Numbered from the stretch's first letter, positions 1 through 11,103 are shown. The stretch: DNA of 64,000 nucleotides from Orobanche coerulescens (GCA_033398695.1 CM065811.1:77194001-77258000), one strand, 5' to 3'. Numbers and translations: made by a program. Notes: a model not told the origin generated them from the letters alone.

Positions 1-342
1 GAAACGGTACAATGATAATAATAATATGAAATGCTCACAAACCAAGGTAAGAACTGAGCATTCGTGAAACACTATGCCCACGGCATATGAATAATACCTG
101 CTCAATAGGTTAGAACATAAGTGCTCAATGGCGAATCGTAACTTATAAAGCACCACAATGAATTGCATGAACATGAACCACACCAGAACTGAATTAAAAT
201 GTGAATCACAATGAATTACATGAAGATGAACCAAACCAGAACTGAATTAAAATGTGAATCATAATAAATTACATGAAGATGAACCAAACTAGCGCGAAGC
301 TGTAACAAGGAAGGACGAAGCCACGGCACGAAGCCGTATCAA

Positions 343-709
343 AATGAAACCATCCAATGGCCTTTGACCTACTGAGCTGTAGGTGTTGGGGGAAACAACC
401 GTGAAGGTTCAGGCCCCACCAAACTTAACCCATAATGAAACCATCCAATGGCCATTGACCTACTGAGTTGTAGGTGTTGGGGGAAACAACCGCGAAGGTT
501 CAGGCCCCACCAAACTTACCCCATAATGAAACCATCCAACGGTCCGTTGACTCCATCGAATTTGTAGGTGTTGGGGGAAACAACCGCGAAGGTTCAGGCC
601 CCACCAAACTTACCCCATAATGAAACCATCCAATAGCCGTTGACCTACTAAGTTGTAGGTGTTGGGGGAAACAACCGCGAAGGTTCAGGCCCCACCAAAC
701 TTACCCCAT
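343..709. repeat. 91-bp tandem repeat, 4 copies
   Basis: Copies start at 343, 434, 525 and 619, each containing GTTGGGGGAAACAACCGCGA and ending in CCACCAAACTTACCCCAT; the third copy carries a 3-bp insertion. The array lies in the putative leader intron of the L LTR and recurs in its partner at 5545-5908. Confidence 0.92.
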
Positions 710-939
710 CGAGCACTAGCCGAGACTAGCCTCCAAAACACAATTAATCATAAACGGCAATGATCCCAAGATTACCGAATTCACGAGAATGATAGTGTGC
801 TGCCTTGAGTCGGCCAACACGATAATAATGACTCACGGATGGGCACCTTCCTCGGCGGTCCCAATTCAATACCTCGATTACCTTATAATGGTCAATCGAT
901 AACAAAGACACAACAGATGGGAACTATCCTCGACAACCC

Positions 940-1335
940 CAATTCAATACCTCGATTGCCTTAGAATGGCCAACCGATAACAATGATTCAGCGGATGATT
1001 CAATACCTAGATTACCTTAGAACGGACAATCGATAACAATGATACAACGAATGATTGAGTACCTCGATTGCCTTAGAACGGCCAATCGATAACAATGATT
1101 CAATGAATGATTGAGCACCTCGATTGCCTTAGAACGGCCAATCGATAATAATGATATAATGAATGATTGAGCACCTCGATTGCCTTAGAATGGCCAATAG
1201 ATAACAATGATACAATGAATGATTGAGCACCTTGATTGCCTTAGAATGGCCAATCGATAACAATGATACAATGAATGATTGAGCACCTTGATTACCTTAG
1301 AACGGCCAATCGATAACAATGATACAATGAATGCC
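940..1335. repeat. 56-bp tandem repeat, 7 copies
   Basis: The landmark CCTTAGAA recurs at 959, 1015, 1071, 1127, 1183, 1239 and 1295, an exact 56-bp spacing. The partner LTR has six copies (6140-6475), so copy number changed after insertion. Confidence 0.92.
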
Positions 1336-2260
1336 TCAACACCTTTTATCGGCTACCGACGACGAAGATGAGAACGAATACGCCAATGCCTTCAATCAGC
1401 CAACTCAACATGAATTACAAGACGCTAACATTAATAACTATGATTACAACAATGTCTTAGATCGACATCAATATTAACAACAACAATCGATACATCGATA
1501 CCGCGAAGCGGCGATCGACAATAACATTAACAACGAGTATCCCAATGCTTTGAACCGGCCATTAATGAATGATAATAAACATTTGGCATAATTGCCGAAG
1601 AGTATCGTATCGAACGATCCCCTAATATCAATGAACTTATGACGAGACTAAGTCTCGGAATGATACAACACATTCATACACATATATGATAACATTAATC
1701 TCATTGAATAGTACAAGTATAAAACTTGCCTCAACCGAAGGTGATGAATTCCTTCCACGAACAACGAACGGCGTCCTCCAATAAACACAAGCGCTCGAGC
1801 AACGTTGAATGAAATACAACTCATTCAATAACACAATATCAATCGACAACAACACAACGATCGAAGGAAACTCTTTGAGACATTTCATCGAACACTAAAT
1901 GTTCAAAGTTCCTCAAGAACCTAAGAATCATCAATCGGGTTGAATGAATCGAAGATATGGATATACAATACATAGAACATGTATAACAACATCTAAAAAC
2001 CTCAATCGATCCATTAAAATCGGACAGAAAATGAAATCAAAACCAAAACTCCCAAAATGGACAATTCTAGGAAAACCAAGAGAATTACCTCGATTCGACA
2101 AAGAAGAAGGACTAGATGTTGATATGATCACCTAGAGCCTTCCCAAAACATGATTGGATGGAGTAGAATCGATCATAACCACAACCCTAGTCGGATCGCC
2201 CGACTACCGCGAGAAGAAGGAGAGAAAGGGGGAAATGAGGTGAAAAACCCGTCTGACCCC

Positions 2261-2500
2261 GTTAAATACTCCAGTGACGCACGACCAAATGTTCGTGTGT
2301 TTGGTCATGCGCCAGGCCACTGCCCGACCACTGATCTCATACACGACCAGCACGCACGAGCACCTGCTCGTGTGTCATGCTCATGTGTCCCTGATGATCG
2401 CCAAAGTGCACTGCCCAACTCTGATGCCACACACGAGCAGCATGCACGAGCACCTGCTCGTGTGTCATGCTCGTGCGTCCCTATTGAGTGCCAAAGTGAC
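2261..2500 (-). promoter_or_regulatory. L LTR promoter: TATA-like box and inverted repeats
   Basis: On the minus strand AGTATTTAAC (2261-2270) is TATA-like. Immediately upstream in transcription sense lie inverted repeats built from CACGACCAAA/TTTGGTCRTG and CACGAGCA/TGCTCGTG, for example CACGAGCACCTGCTCGTG. The arrangement matches the other LTRs, with different palindrome sequences. Promoter role is inferred. Confidence 0.6.
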
Positions 2501-2819
2501 AAGGGAAAATAATATGCCATGCCACGCAACACACGACCTGCACGACTTACACGGTAATAAGTCATGTACAGTCGGTGAAACAATAATGATACCCCCCAAC
2601 AAAAAGGCTACCAAACACGATGATGATGATGAAAATATTCTCGTATCGATCCCCTAACAGAGATGAGTGATGAATAAAACTGATACACGACTCCAAGATA
2701 CTCCGAACGATGAACACGAAATGAATGAATACGAATGATGAATGATTATTACTGGGTGAAAAAAATTCTGAGTGGCAATTACTGAATGATAATTAGTGAA
2801 TTCACATCCGGGTATTACA

Positions 2820-2856
2820 TACTCCCCCCCATAAAAAGAGTTTCATCCCCGAAACT
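2820..2856 (-). other. Purine tract and pre-PPT hairpin of L
   Basis: Reverse-complement order is hairpin AGTTTCGGGGATGAAACT (2839-2856), a T-run, GGGGGG and then the LTR start. The same arrangement precedes the LTR start of the other gypsy elements here. Confidence 0.75.
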
Positions 2857-3430
2857 AAGGGTAAATAGTTTGGAGAATGAACTATCCATCATGATCTGAA
2901 AACAACAATTCACAAATAGTCCTCGGAACCAAACCAATTACACGCCCAAGTCCTCATGACTTGACATCTCGAGTCACAATGAACAATTACCCAAATTATC
3001 ACGAAATCTCAGGTACAATACCAATGTGGAAAAATACTACCCAATGCTACATCTCAAATGTGCCCAACATCGATATCCTCCATATCGTCGATCCACTTGA
3101 CCTCATCGATTCAAGGAATACCCAAATCTGGACTCACTACTAAATATGATCCCGGGAGGTCACGAGAATGAGAGTAACTAAAATGAATGATGAATGATAA
3201 ATGACTATAAATCCAACAAGGATTAAGAATGACTCACTGAGGTGAATTAATAACGTAGTGAGTGATAGCTCGAAGAAGCGATTGGAACCGTTGTTCCCCG
3301 TGAAATGAATAATTAGTTTGATAATTATGAGTCTCAACATGTTTAATATATTGATGAATGAATTATATGAATGAATGAACAACAACGAAATGAATGAAAA
3401 CCCTTTAAACCGAGGAAGAATTAACTTGCT

Positions 3431-3779
3431 TCAACACCGGTGATGAATGTTCTTACCTCTGGCTCTCGAAGCCTGATAGGATCCCTTGGATAAAGCACGG
3501 GCTAGAGTGACAAAATCTCTCGAGGCTTGTGAGCCCTCTCGAGATCTACTGGCATTAGAACTCCTGCAGTATTTTCGTAGGTGTCCCAGGTTCCCACACA
3601 GAAAACAGACAATAGCTGGCACTGTACACCGAGTACTCACGTGCCCTGCTGAATCTCAATTAAAGCAAACAATAGTCGAACTTGTCGTCTGAGAAGAAAA
3701 TGCTCTCCCAGCATGAAGACGACTAGAAAACGATCTCTTGGACGTCGGAGTCCGATGTCCCTCTGACAGCTCTTTCCAT
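3431..3779 (-). pseudogene. Gag remnant of element L
   Basis: The reading frame opens with ATG at 3779 (MERAVRG), matching the start of the M gag (MDRAVRG at 53822), then hits stops. Further on lies a complete CX2CX4HX4C zinc knuckle, CFLCGNLGHLRKYC, near 3600, the RNA-binding end of a gypsy gag. The middle of gag, including the capsid region, is missing and the two parts are not in one frame. It cannot encode a working capsid. Confidence 0.75.
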
Positions 3780-4071
3780 ACCGAGGTAGGAAAGTCACAT
3801 GATAATTACAGATCCCGTATGAAGATCGCATTATGATTACGTTACGGAATGATGATAATGAGCATACATGCTCTAACATAATGGATGCATTAATAATGCG
3901 GTAAAATGATCGTCCATATTATGCCGGAATATGATAAGATCGCATGAAAGATCAAATGAGGTAACATGATTATCTGATGAAATTCCTGAAATGATTACCT
4001 TGAACAAGTTAACAAGGTTGAAAATTCGATCCACAAGATCAATAACTGAACCGTGAGATAGGCTGGATGAT

Positions 4072-4345
4072 TAATGAATTAACTAAGCAATGAGATTGAC
4101 TGAGTGATGAATGAATTACCTGAACAATGAGATTGACTGAGTGATGAATGAATTAACTGAACAATGAGATTGACTGAGTGATGAATGAATTAACTGAACA
4201 ATGAGATTGATTGAGTGATGAATGAATTAACTGAGCAATGAGATTGACTGAGTGATGAATGAATTAACTGAGCAATGAGATTGACTGAGTGGTGAATGAA
4301 TTAACTGAGCAATGAGATTGACTGAGTGATGAATGAATTAATATG
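4072..4345. repeat. 37-bp tandem repeat, 7 copies
   Basis: GATTGACTGAGTGATGAATG recurs at 4094, 4131, 4168, 4205, 4242, 4279 and 4316. The related element M has a single unit at the homologous position (about 53970), so the array expanded within the L lineage. Units abut without spacers. Confidence 0.92.
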
Positions 4346-4726
4346 ATCGACAAGATCAAAAATGATGATTGAGGATTGTTGACTGATGAATGAGTTGATC
4401 CTTAACGCTTACACAGGTCAATTAGTCATGAATCAATCATAACACTAATATCACATATATGTTTCAACAAAGCACGTCTAATTAATGACATAATGAATGT
4501 ATGAACATAAAGAGAATCGAGTCCTTACACAGGTCATACGAAGCTTCGAGGTATCACGATACTAGTCTTCACTGACGACGACTCGATGAATGAATGACTC
4601 GTGTAGTCGTATAAATTTCACGACTCACAAAACCCGACTGTCCAGATTGTCATAACCTGACAGTACCACTACTACCGCATCGGTAGAGCCACATAACTCA
4701 CATATCAGGGTATCTCACAACCCAAA

Positions 4727-4738
4727 GCTCTGATACTA
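4727..4738 (-). other. Primer binding site of L
   Basis: Reverse complement is TAGTATCAGAGC, one mismatch from the initiator Met-tRNA primer site TGGTATCAGAGC, five bases from the LTR end. It fixes element orientation as minus. Confidence 0.8.
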
Positions 4739-5544
4739 TCTTCTGTAACACCCCCAAATCCTATTGGGTTATTACAGTGCCGTGGACCCCACGCCAGGAG
4801 ATCCACCAGGCGAACATGACTAAAATACATTAAATTAACCAACCAGGGAAAATCATAGTCCCTACCATGATATCCGACACAATATTCCGATGAGGAATTT
4901 TAACGACAATGATGGGCCTACATGGCCAAAAATGAAAATACAACTACACCCACGAGCCTTGCTCGGGTAATACATAATGACAATAACTGACAAACTGGAG
5001 AACACTCCAACTGACTGACCAACATGAACAACTCGGATTAGTATCGCTCGAATGCCTCGTCGCCATCATCATGCCCCTGTGTCTCAACTCTCTCCTCGCA
5101 AGCACATAAAACATGAAAACATGTTCCGCCCCCACGGGGTCAGTCATCCAGATAATGAACATCAAATACATGTATGACATGATATGCATCCAAAGGCAGA
5201 ATGAAACGGTATAATGATAATAATAATACGAAATGCTCACAAACCAAGGTAAGAACCGAGCATTCGTGAAACACTATGCCCACGGCATATGAATAATACC
5301 TGCTCAACAGGTTAGAACTTAAGTGCTCAACGGAGAATCATAACTTATAAATCACCACAATGAATTGCATGAACACTAACCACACCAGAACTGAATTAAA
5401 ATGTGAATCACAATGAATTACATGAAGATGAACCAAACTAGAACTGAATTAAAATGTGAATCACAATGAATTACATGAAGATGAACCAAACCATCCCGAA
5501 ACTGTAACAATGAAGGCCGAAGCCACGGCATGAAGCCGTATCAA

Positions 5545-5908
5545 AATGAAATTATCCAATGGCCGTTGACCTACTGAGCTGTAGGTGTTGGGGGAAACAA
5601 CCGCGAAGGTTCAGGCCCCACCAAACTTACCCCATAATGAAACCATCCAATGGCCGTTGACCTACTGAGTTGTAGTTGTTCAGGGAAACAACCGCGAAGG
5701 TTCAGGGCCCACCAAACTTACCCCATAATGAAACCATCTAATGGCCGTTGACCTACTGAGCTGTAGGTGTTGGGGGAAACAATCGCGAAGGTTCAGGCCC
5801 CACCAAACTTACCCCATAATGAAACCATCCAATGGTCGTTGACCTACTGAGTTGTAGGTGTTGGGGGAAACAACCGCGAAGGTTCAGGCCCCACCAAACT
5901 TACCCCAT
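5545..5908. repeat. 91-bp tandem repeat, 4 copies (5' LTR)
   Basis: Counterpart of 343-709, with the same four units, but the third unit lacks the 3-bp insertion seen in the partner. Confidence 0.9.
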
Positions 5909-6139
5909 CGAGCACTTGCCGAGACTAGCCTCCAAAACACAATTAATCATAAACGGCAACGATCCCAAGATTAACGAATTCACGAGAATGATAGTGTGTT
6001 GCCTTGAGTTGGCCAACACGATAATGATGACTCACGAATGGGCACCGTCCTCGGCGGTCCCAATTCAATACCTCGATTATCTTGGAATGGTCAATCGATA
6101 ACAACGACACAACGGATGGGAACTATCCTCGACAGCCCC

Positions 6140-6475
6140 AATTCAATACCTTGATTGCCTCAGAATGGCCAACCGATAACAATGATGCAGCAGATGATTC
6201 AATACCTCGATTGCCTTAGAACGGCCAATCGATAACAATGATACAATGAATGATTGAGTACCTCAATTGCCTTAGAACGACAAATAGATAACAATGATAC
6301 AATGAATGATTGAGCACCTCGATTGCCTTAGAACAGCCAATCGATAACAATGATACAATGAATGATTGAGCACCTCGATTGCCTTAGAACGGCCAATAGA
6401 TAACAATGATACAATGAATGGTTGAGCACCTCGATTGCCTTAGAACGGCCAATCGTTAACAATGATACAATGAAT
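6140..6475. repeat. 56-bp tandem repeat, 6 copies (5' LTR)
   Basis: Counterpart of 940-1335 with one fewer unit; landmarks at 6158, 6214, 6270, 6326, 6382 and 6438. Confidence 0.9.
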
Positions 6476-7400
6476 GCCTCGGCACCTTTTATCGGCTACC
6501 GACGATGAAGATGAGAACGAATACGCCATTGCCTTCAATCGGCCAACTCAACATGAATGACAAGACGCTAACTTTAATAACAATGATTACAACAATGTCT
6601 TAGATCGACATCAATATTAACAACAACAATCGATACATCGATACCGTGAACCGGCGATTGACAATAATATTAACAATGAGTATCCCAATGCCTTAAACCG
6701 GCCATTAATGAATGATAATAAACATTTGGCATAATTGTCCAAGAATATCGTATCGAACGATCCCCTAATATCAATTAAATTATGAAGAGACTACGTCTCG
6801 GAATGATACAACACATTCATACACATATGATAACAATAATCTCATTGACTAGTACAAGTATAAAACTTGCCTCAACCGAAGGTGATGAATTCCTTCCACG
6901 AACAACGAACAGCGTCCTCCGATAAACACAAGCGCTCGAACAACCTTGAATGAAATACAATTCATTCAATAATACAATTTCAATCGACAACAACACAACA
7001 ATCGAAGGAAACCCTTTGAGACATTTCATCGAACACTAAATGTTCAAAGTTCCTCAAGAACCTAAGAATCATCAATCTGGTTGAACGAATCGAAGATATG
7101 GATTTACAATCCATAGAACATGTCTAACAACATATAATAACCTCAATAAATCCATTATAATCAGACGGAAAATGAAATCAAAACCAAAACTCCCAAAATG
7201 GGCAATTCTAGGAAAACCAAGAGAATTAGCTCGATTCGACGAAGAAGAAGGATTAGATGTTGATATGATCACCTAGAGCCTTCCCAAACCATGATTGGAT
7301 GGAGTAGAATCAATCATAACCACAACCCTAGTCGGATCGCCCGACTATCGCGAGAAGAAGGAGAGAAAGGGGGAAATGAGGTGAAAAACCCGTCTGACCC

Positions 7401-7625
7401 TTTAAATACTCCAGTGACGCACGACCAACATTGACAACCAAATGTCCGTGTGTTTGGTCGTGCGCCAGGCCACTACCCGACCACTGATCTCACACACGAG
7501 AAGCACACACGAGCACCTGCTCGTGTGTCCCTGATGATCGCCAAAGTGCACTGCCCAACTCTGATGCCACGCACGAGCAGCATGCACGAGCACCTGCTCG
7601 TGTGTCATGCTCGTGCGTCCCTGTT
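7401..7625 (-). promoter_or_regulatory. L 5' LTR promoter copy
   Basis: AGTATTTAAA (7401-7410 reversed) with the CACGAGCA/TGCTCGTG inverted repeats next to it. Relative to 2261-2500, one repeat segment has been lost. Confidence 0.55.
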
Positions 7626-7928
7626 GAGTGCCAAAGCGACAAGGGAAAATAATATGCCATTCCACACATACATACACACGACCTGTGAAATAATAATGAC
7701 ACCCCCAATAAAAAGGCTACCAAACACGATGATGATGATGAAAATATTCCCGTATCGATCCCCGAACAGAGATGAGTGATGAATAAAACTGATACATGAC
7801 TCCAAGATACGCTGAACGATGAACGCGAAATGAATGAATGCGAATGACGAATGATTATTACTGGGTGAAAAAAATTCTGAGTGGCAATTACTGAATGATA
7901 ATTAATGAATTCACATCCGGGTATTACA

Positions 7929-7996
7929 ACAACAGGGTAGTGAAGGATTTGCAGTTTATAGTGACGCTTCAAGACAAGGGCTTGGATGTGTTAGAT
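7929..7996 (+). pseudogene. Gypsy RNase H fragment
   Basis: Translates as a short in-frame piece containing GFAVYSDASRQGLGCV, the first conserved block of the gypsy RNase H domain (its Asp is the metal ligand of YSDAS). It is flanked by L on the left and S on the right, so it is a scrap of an older plus-strand gypsy element into which both inserted. Confidence 0.85.
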
Positions 7997-8530
7997 TGGT
8001 ACCGCCACTAGAATGGGGGGTTGAATAGTGCGGATAAGAGTTTTGAACTCTTTTTGTGCGGAAGTTAAATATCGGAGTAAATGAAATGCGGAAAAGAAAG
8101 AACACAAGAATTTGTTCGAGAGGTTCGTCTATTAACGAAGCCTACGCCCCCCACCTAATTTTATCGACTAGTACTTTTCTAAAAACCTTGAATGCACTTT
8201 CTAGTTTAGTGCCAACTCTTACAATAGCACTTTCTAGTTTAGTGCCGAACTTCACAGTTTCTTGATTTCCGGGCTCAAGAACGACCTTACTAAAAACACT
8301 CTTGTTTTTCAGGATTCAAGACAACCTCACAATAAACAGCTGCGAGTAGGAAACTCTACTTTACAAAAGATAGCACTCGTTGATACAAGAATATAGATAT
8401 AGAAATAATAGAACAATTCTTCTCGTATCACAATATGGGATATATATCTCTCGATATGTATGCTTGATATTGCTTGAGAATGCTTGTAAGCTCAGATAAT
8501 TTCGTGTGTCTTCTAACACCTTGAATGATG

Positions 8531-8709
8531 CTATTTATAGCCTTCTTGGAGCAACTTTCCCGTTGGAGCAGTAGTATGAGTTACGTACGTTATATAGCAA
8601 CAGTTACGTACGTTAAACATGTTTACATACATTACACCTCTTGTGTAACAGCCGTAACGAAAACAATCCAGTAGCATAAGCTGAATTACGCTACGTACAT
8701 TATGTATAA
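8531..8709 (-). promoter_or_regulatory. S LTR promoter: TATA plus ACGTACGT cluster
   Basis: CTATAAATAG (reverse of 8531-8540) lies just downstream of palindromes TTACGTACGTTA at about 8579 and 8601 and ACGTACATTATG near 8691. The cluster continues past A at 18308-18520. A is inserted inside this cluster. Confidence 0.65.
8705..8709. other. Target duplication of A, left
   Basis: TATAA, repeated exactly at 18301-18305. Confidence 0.92.
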
Positions 8710-8867
8710 TGTAATATCCGGATTTATTACAGTGTATTTCATCTGTATTCAAACCGTGTATTATTTCGGATTGGTGATTTTGATTATTGGAGTATGATAT
8801 TTAGTGCATTAATATCATTATACATAAGTATAGCAACTTGCAAAATTGCTCAAACAACCTCGTGATA

Positions 8868-9120
8868 GCGCACGTTAAGAATGTATCTTAACGCGCGCTA
8901 TCGGGCCATTATTAGCGCACGCTATGCAGGTATGAGTAACGTGCGCTAAGGACTCAATTATTGAGCGGGGCAGCTGGCTCGTGCGCCAGCGGGACATGGG
9001 TCCGGATAAGATTCCCGCTGACGCACCCGGACAAATTCTGAAGTCAACCATTATTAGCGCACGCTAAGGGATGCTTAGTAGCGTGCGCTAACTTACCAAT
9101 AATGCAGAAATTATAAATGG
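8868..9120 (+). promoter_or_regulatory. A LTR promoter: AGCGYRCGCT palindromes and TATA
   Basis: Six copies such as TAGCGCACGCTA and TAGCGTGCGCTA occur near 8868, 8888, 8912, 8937, 9053 and 9078. They are followed at 9109 by ATTATAAATGGG, a good plant TATA box. Promoter role is inferred from position. Confidence 0.7.
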
Positions 9121-9935
9121 GACATCAACCGTGTTGGCTTGCATTTCTTTCGCACTTTCCTCAATCTTGAGAGTTCAGAGAGTTGTAGAAATACTCTTAT
9201 ACACTTAGAACACATATTGTTGATGTTTATACATTGGTTACCACGTGGAATGTTCATGGAAGTGGAATAGCACCTTGGAAGGGCATACAACCAACCGGAG
9301 TTGGATTCTACCTTACAGTTCAGTAATTTCGTCATTTTAAGGTATGTTCAATCTATCTCCAGACTTAGAGTTGAATTCTAACGATTTGGATGATCATGTT
9401 AACAAGATATGGATTTTCATAGATGAATTATCCAAGTATATCATGTTTGGAATAGTGAGTTGTATAAGCCTGGAATACCTTGATTATAATCATCATGATT
9501 CGAATCTTAGTACACTGGATATGTGAAGAGAAGCTTCTATCATTGGTTAACCGAATCTAATAGATGATTTCATAGTAATCTTGGACTAGACGTTAACATC
9601 CTTATTGTTAGATAAATCTAAAGGTTTGATCATGGAAGGATTTATCTAGTATATATAGGACGTTTATCAACTTCAGTAGGATAATATGGACTGATATAGA
9701 GGTGTTGATATCAACCATTTAGTTTTTCGTATTATCGTATGAAGATTTGAAGTCGGAAAAGAATATGGTTTTATATTGGCATGCATATCCTTGAATCCAA
9801 GTTGTCTTTATCCGTATAATCATTCATGAGGGTGTAGACATAGTATTCATGGAAGTAACATGAATTATCACGCGAGATTTCGTTGTTTCAAACATGGCAA
9901 GAACAGTTTCTGCTCACCAAGAAACGCCATGCATA

Positions 9936-10160
9936 GATAGCGCACGCTATGCTATGCAATGTAACGTCGCTATCTCAGCGATTGTTAGCGTGCGCTACGT
10001 TTGGTACGTAACGCACGCTAGACCATCGACGAGTCAATCGGGCCGTCGGTGAGGTACCGACCATGCATCGTTAGCGTGCGCTAGGCTTTGTTGTTTGCGT
10101 GCGCTATCGATGACGTAACGCACGCACGCTACACAGAGTACTTAGCGTGCGCTAAGCTAT
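9936..10160 (+). repeat. Second palindrome cluster in A leader
   Basis: Seven further AGCGTGCGCT-type units (about 9936, 9984, 10008, 10070, 10093, 10117, 10141) downstream of the TATA box and inside the putative intron. The 3' LTR has the same block at 17155-17375. Confidence 0.8.
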
Positions 10161-10342
10161 TCGGGCAGATTGCAGTTTATGAACTTTTGACCGTTAATCG
10201 AATTGTTTAACATTTGAACGACGTGAGATAAATCCTATATTATTTCTTTTGTTAAGGTTTGGTCTAGTTACGTGATTGATCGAGGAGGACGATCGTCGAG
10301 TGTTCATTTCCGTGGAAGTGTTATTATTGTCTTCATATCGAG

Positions 10343-10752
10343 GCAAGTACCTTAATTGTTTTATGTATTGTTGTATACATATTGTCGTGCATATATGTCG
10401 TTATTGTGTGTCCACCTCGTGTTGGTCCGACGGGATCATCGGGAGATCTATGCTAGCGTGCGCTGGATCATCGGACGGGTTTTTCCACCACGGGTTGGTC
10501 TGACGGGATCATCGTGGGTTCTAGGCAGTGAACGCTGGATCGATGGAATTACCATGTGTATGTATTGATATCATGTTGTGATTATCAGTTGTGTATGTTA
10601 TGTTTGAGTTTCTCGTAGGAGAAGACTCGTTGGTATTTTGTCGTTTACGTTATCATTATTATTCACCGTGAGATATGAATAATATGCTATGGTACTTGTA
10701 CTAGCATCGTTGTGCTAACCCCTTCGGGGGTGAACATTTTGTTTGTGTTCAG
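10343..10752 (+). other. Putative GC-AG leader intron in A LTR
   Basis: Donor CGAG|GCAAGT, branch-consensus CTAAC at 10715-10719, a CCCC-TTCG-GGGG hairpin beside it, and acceptor TTTGTGTTCAG|G 34 nt after the branch A. It is 410 nt, with a 408-nt copy at 17559-17966. Splicing is inferred. Confidence 0.5.
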
Positions 10753-11091
10753 GATCCAGGAGAGCTGGTAAACAACCACTGGAACAGTATGACGACGAGG
10801 GTGCAGAGTGATGTCCCGACCGGGTTTACTTATCTGTTGTTTATTCGTTATTTCAATAAGTACTCGAGTACGAAGTCGGTTGTGATATTTTGAATTTGGT
10901 GATGTATTATTAAGTTCTGTTGAAAAATTGTACTATTCCTGTATTGGGTCAGAACTGATGTACTGTAATTCCGTTATTTCCATTTATTAGTACCTTTTTA
11001 TACTTGTTCAATTCTTCAGCCTTGTAAATCCTTACGTAAAGGATTTACGGCGCTGTAATATTCCCGAATATATCGGGGGTGTTACAGAATA

Positions 11092-11103
11092 TGGTATCAG
11101 AGC
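11092..11103 (+). other. Primer binding site of A
   Basis: TGGTATCAGAGC, the classic initiator Met-tRNA primer site, five bases after the LTR. Confidence 0.95.

Larger units (their letters stand above)
1..2819 (-). repeat. 3' LTR of element L (cut by window edge)
   Basis: Nearly collinear with 5201-7928, so it is the partner LTR; roughly 460 bases of its far end lie outside the window. Read on the minus strand it starts TGTAATACCCGG at 2819 and contains the promoter near 2265, an AG|GCAAGT donor at 1729, and two tandem arrays. A purine tract abuts it at 2820. The family is gypsy-like, judged from the primer site and gag remnant of the internal region. Confidence 0.9.
2820..4743 (-). mobile_element. 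Internal region of pol-less element L
   Basis: It runs from purine tract (2820) to primer site (4727), only 1.9 kb. It holds a gag remnant and a 37-bp array but no protease, RT or integrase, so L was non-autonomous. The stretch 3140-3450 resembles part of the M-family LTR (57230-57540), while 3760-4060 resembles the M leader (53820-53990), so the internal region is a patchwork. 2870-3140 has no recognisable coding content. Confidence 0.8.
5095..6870 (-). other. Putative leader intron in L LTR
   Basis: Donor TTGAG|GCAAGT, branch-like CTGAC followed directly by a GC-rich hairpin, and acceptor TTGCGAG|G. The order matches other LTRs here. Splicing is inferred; the acceptor is weak. Confidence 0.4.
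4744..7928 (-). repeat. 5' LTR of element L, complete (3185 bp)
   Basis: Bounded by TGTAACACCCCC (4744) and ...GTATTACA (7928), giving TG...CA ends on the minus strand. It contains a promoter (7401-7625), a donor AG|GCAAGT at 6870, arrays at 6140-6475 and 5545-5908, CTGAC with a CCCCGTGGGG hairpin at 5131-5145, and an acceptor-like AG at 5095. The right flank ACAAC (7929-7933) is the expected target duplication; its partner is outside the window. Confidence 0.92.
7997..8709 (-). repeat. Left part of S 3' LTR (copia, Sirevirus-like)
   Basis: It joins 18306-18611 once A and its TSD are removed. The minus-strand LTR start TGTTGGAACA is at 18611, next to an AAAAAGGGGGAG tract. The left boundary is approximate, set where the RNase H reading stops. 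It contains a TATA box and palindromes. About 1.0 kb in total. Confidence 0.65.
8710..11086 (+). repeat. 5' LTR of A
   Basis: Begins TGTAATATCCGG and ends GGGGGTGTTACA. Internal order is a palindrome cluster, TATA at 9111, donor AAG|GTATGT at 9342, a second palindrome cluster, AG|GCAAGT at 10343, a short repeat (10420-10540), CTAAC with the CCCCTTCGGGG hairpin (10715-10731), and TTCAG|G at 10752. Confidence 0.95.

Noticed and set aside
2150..2657. Overlapping 120-127 codon frames in L LTR
   Set aside because: They run through promoter inverted repeats; the coding look comes from repeated CACGAGCA units.
4072..4345. 37-bp direct repeats suggesting a CRISPR array
   Set aside because: Units abut with no spacers and lie inside a plant retrotransposon; it is a tandem repeat.
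11092..11103. TGGTATCAGAGC considered as part of a tRNA gene
   Set aside because: It is the primer site complementary to the tRNA end; no cloverleaf surrounds it.
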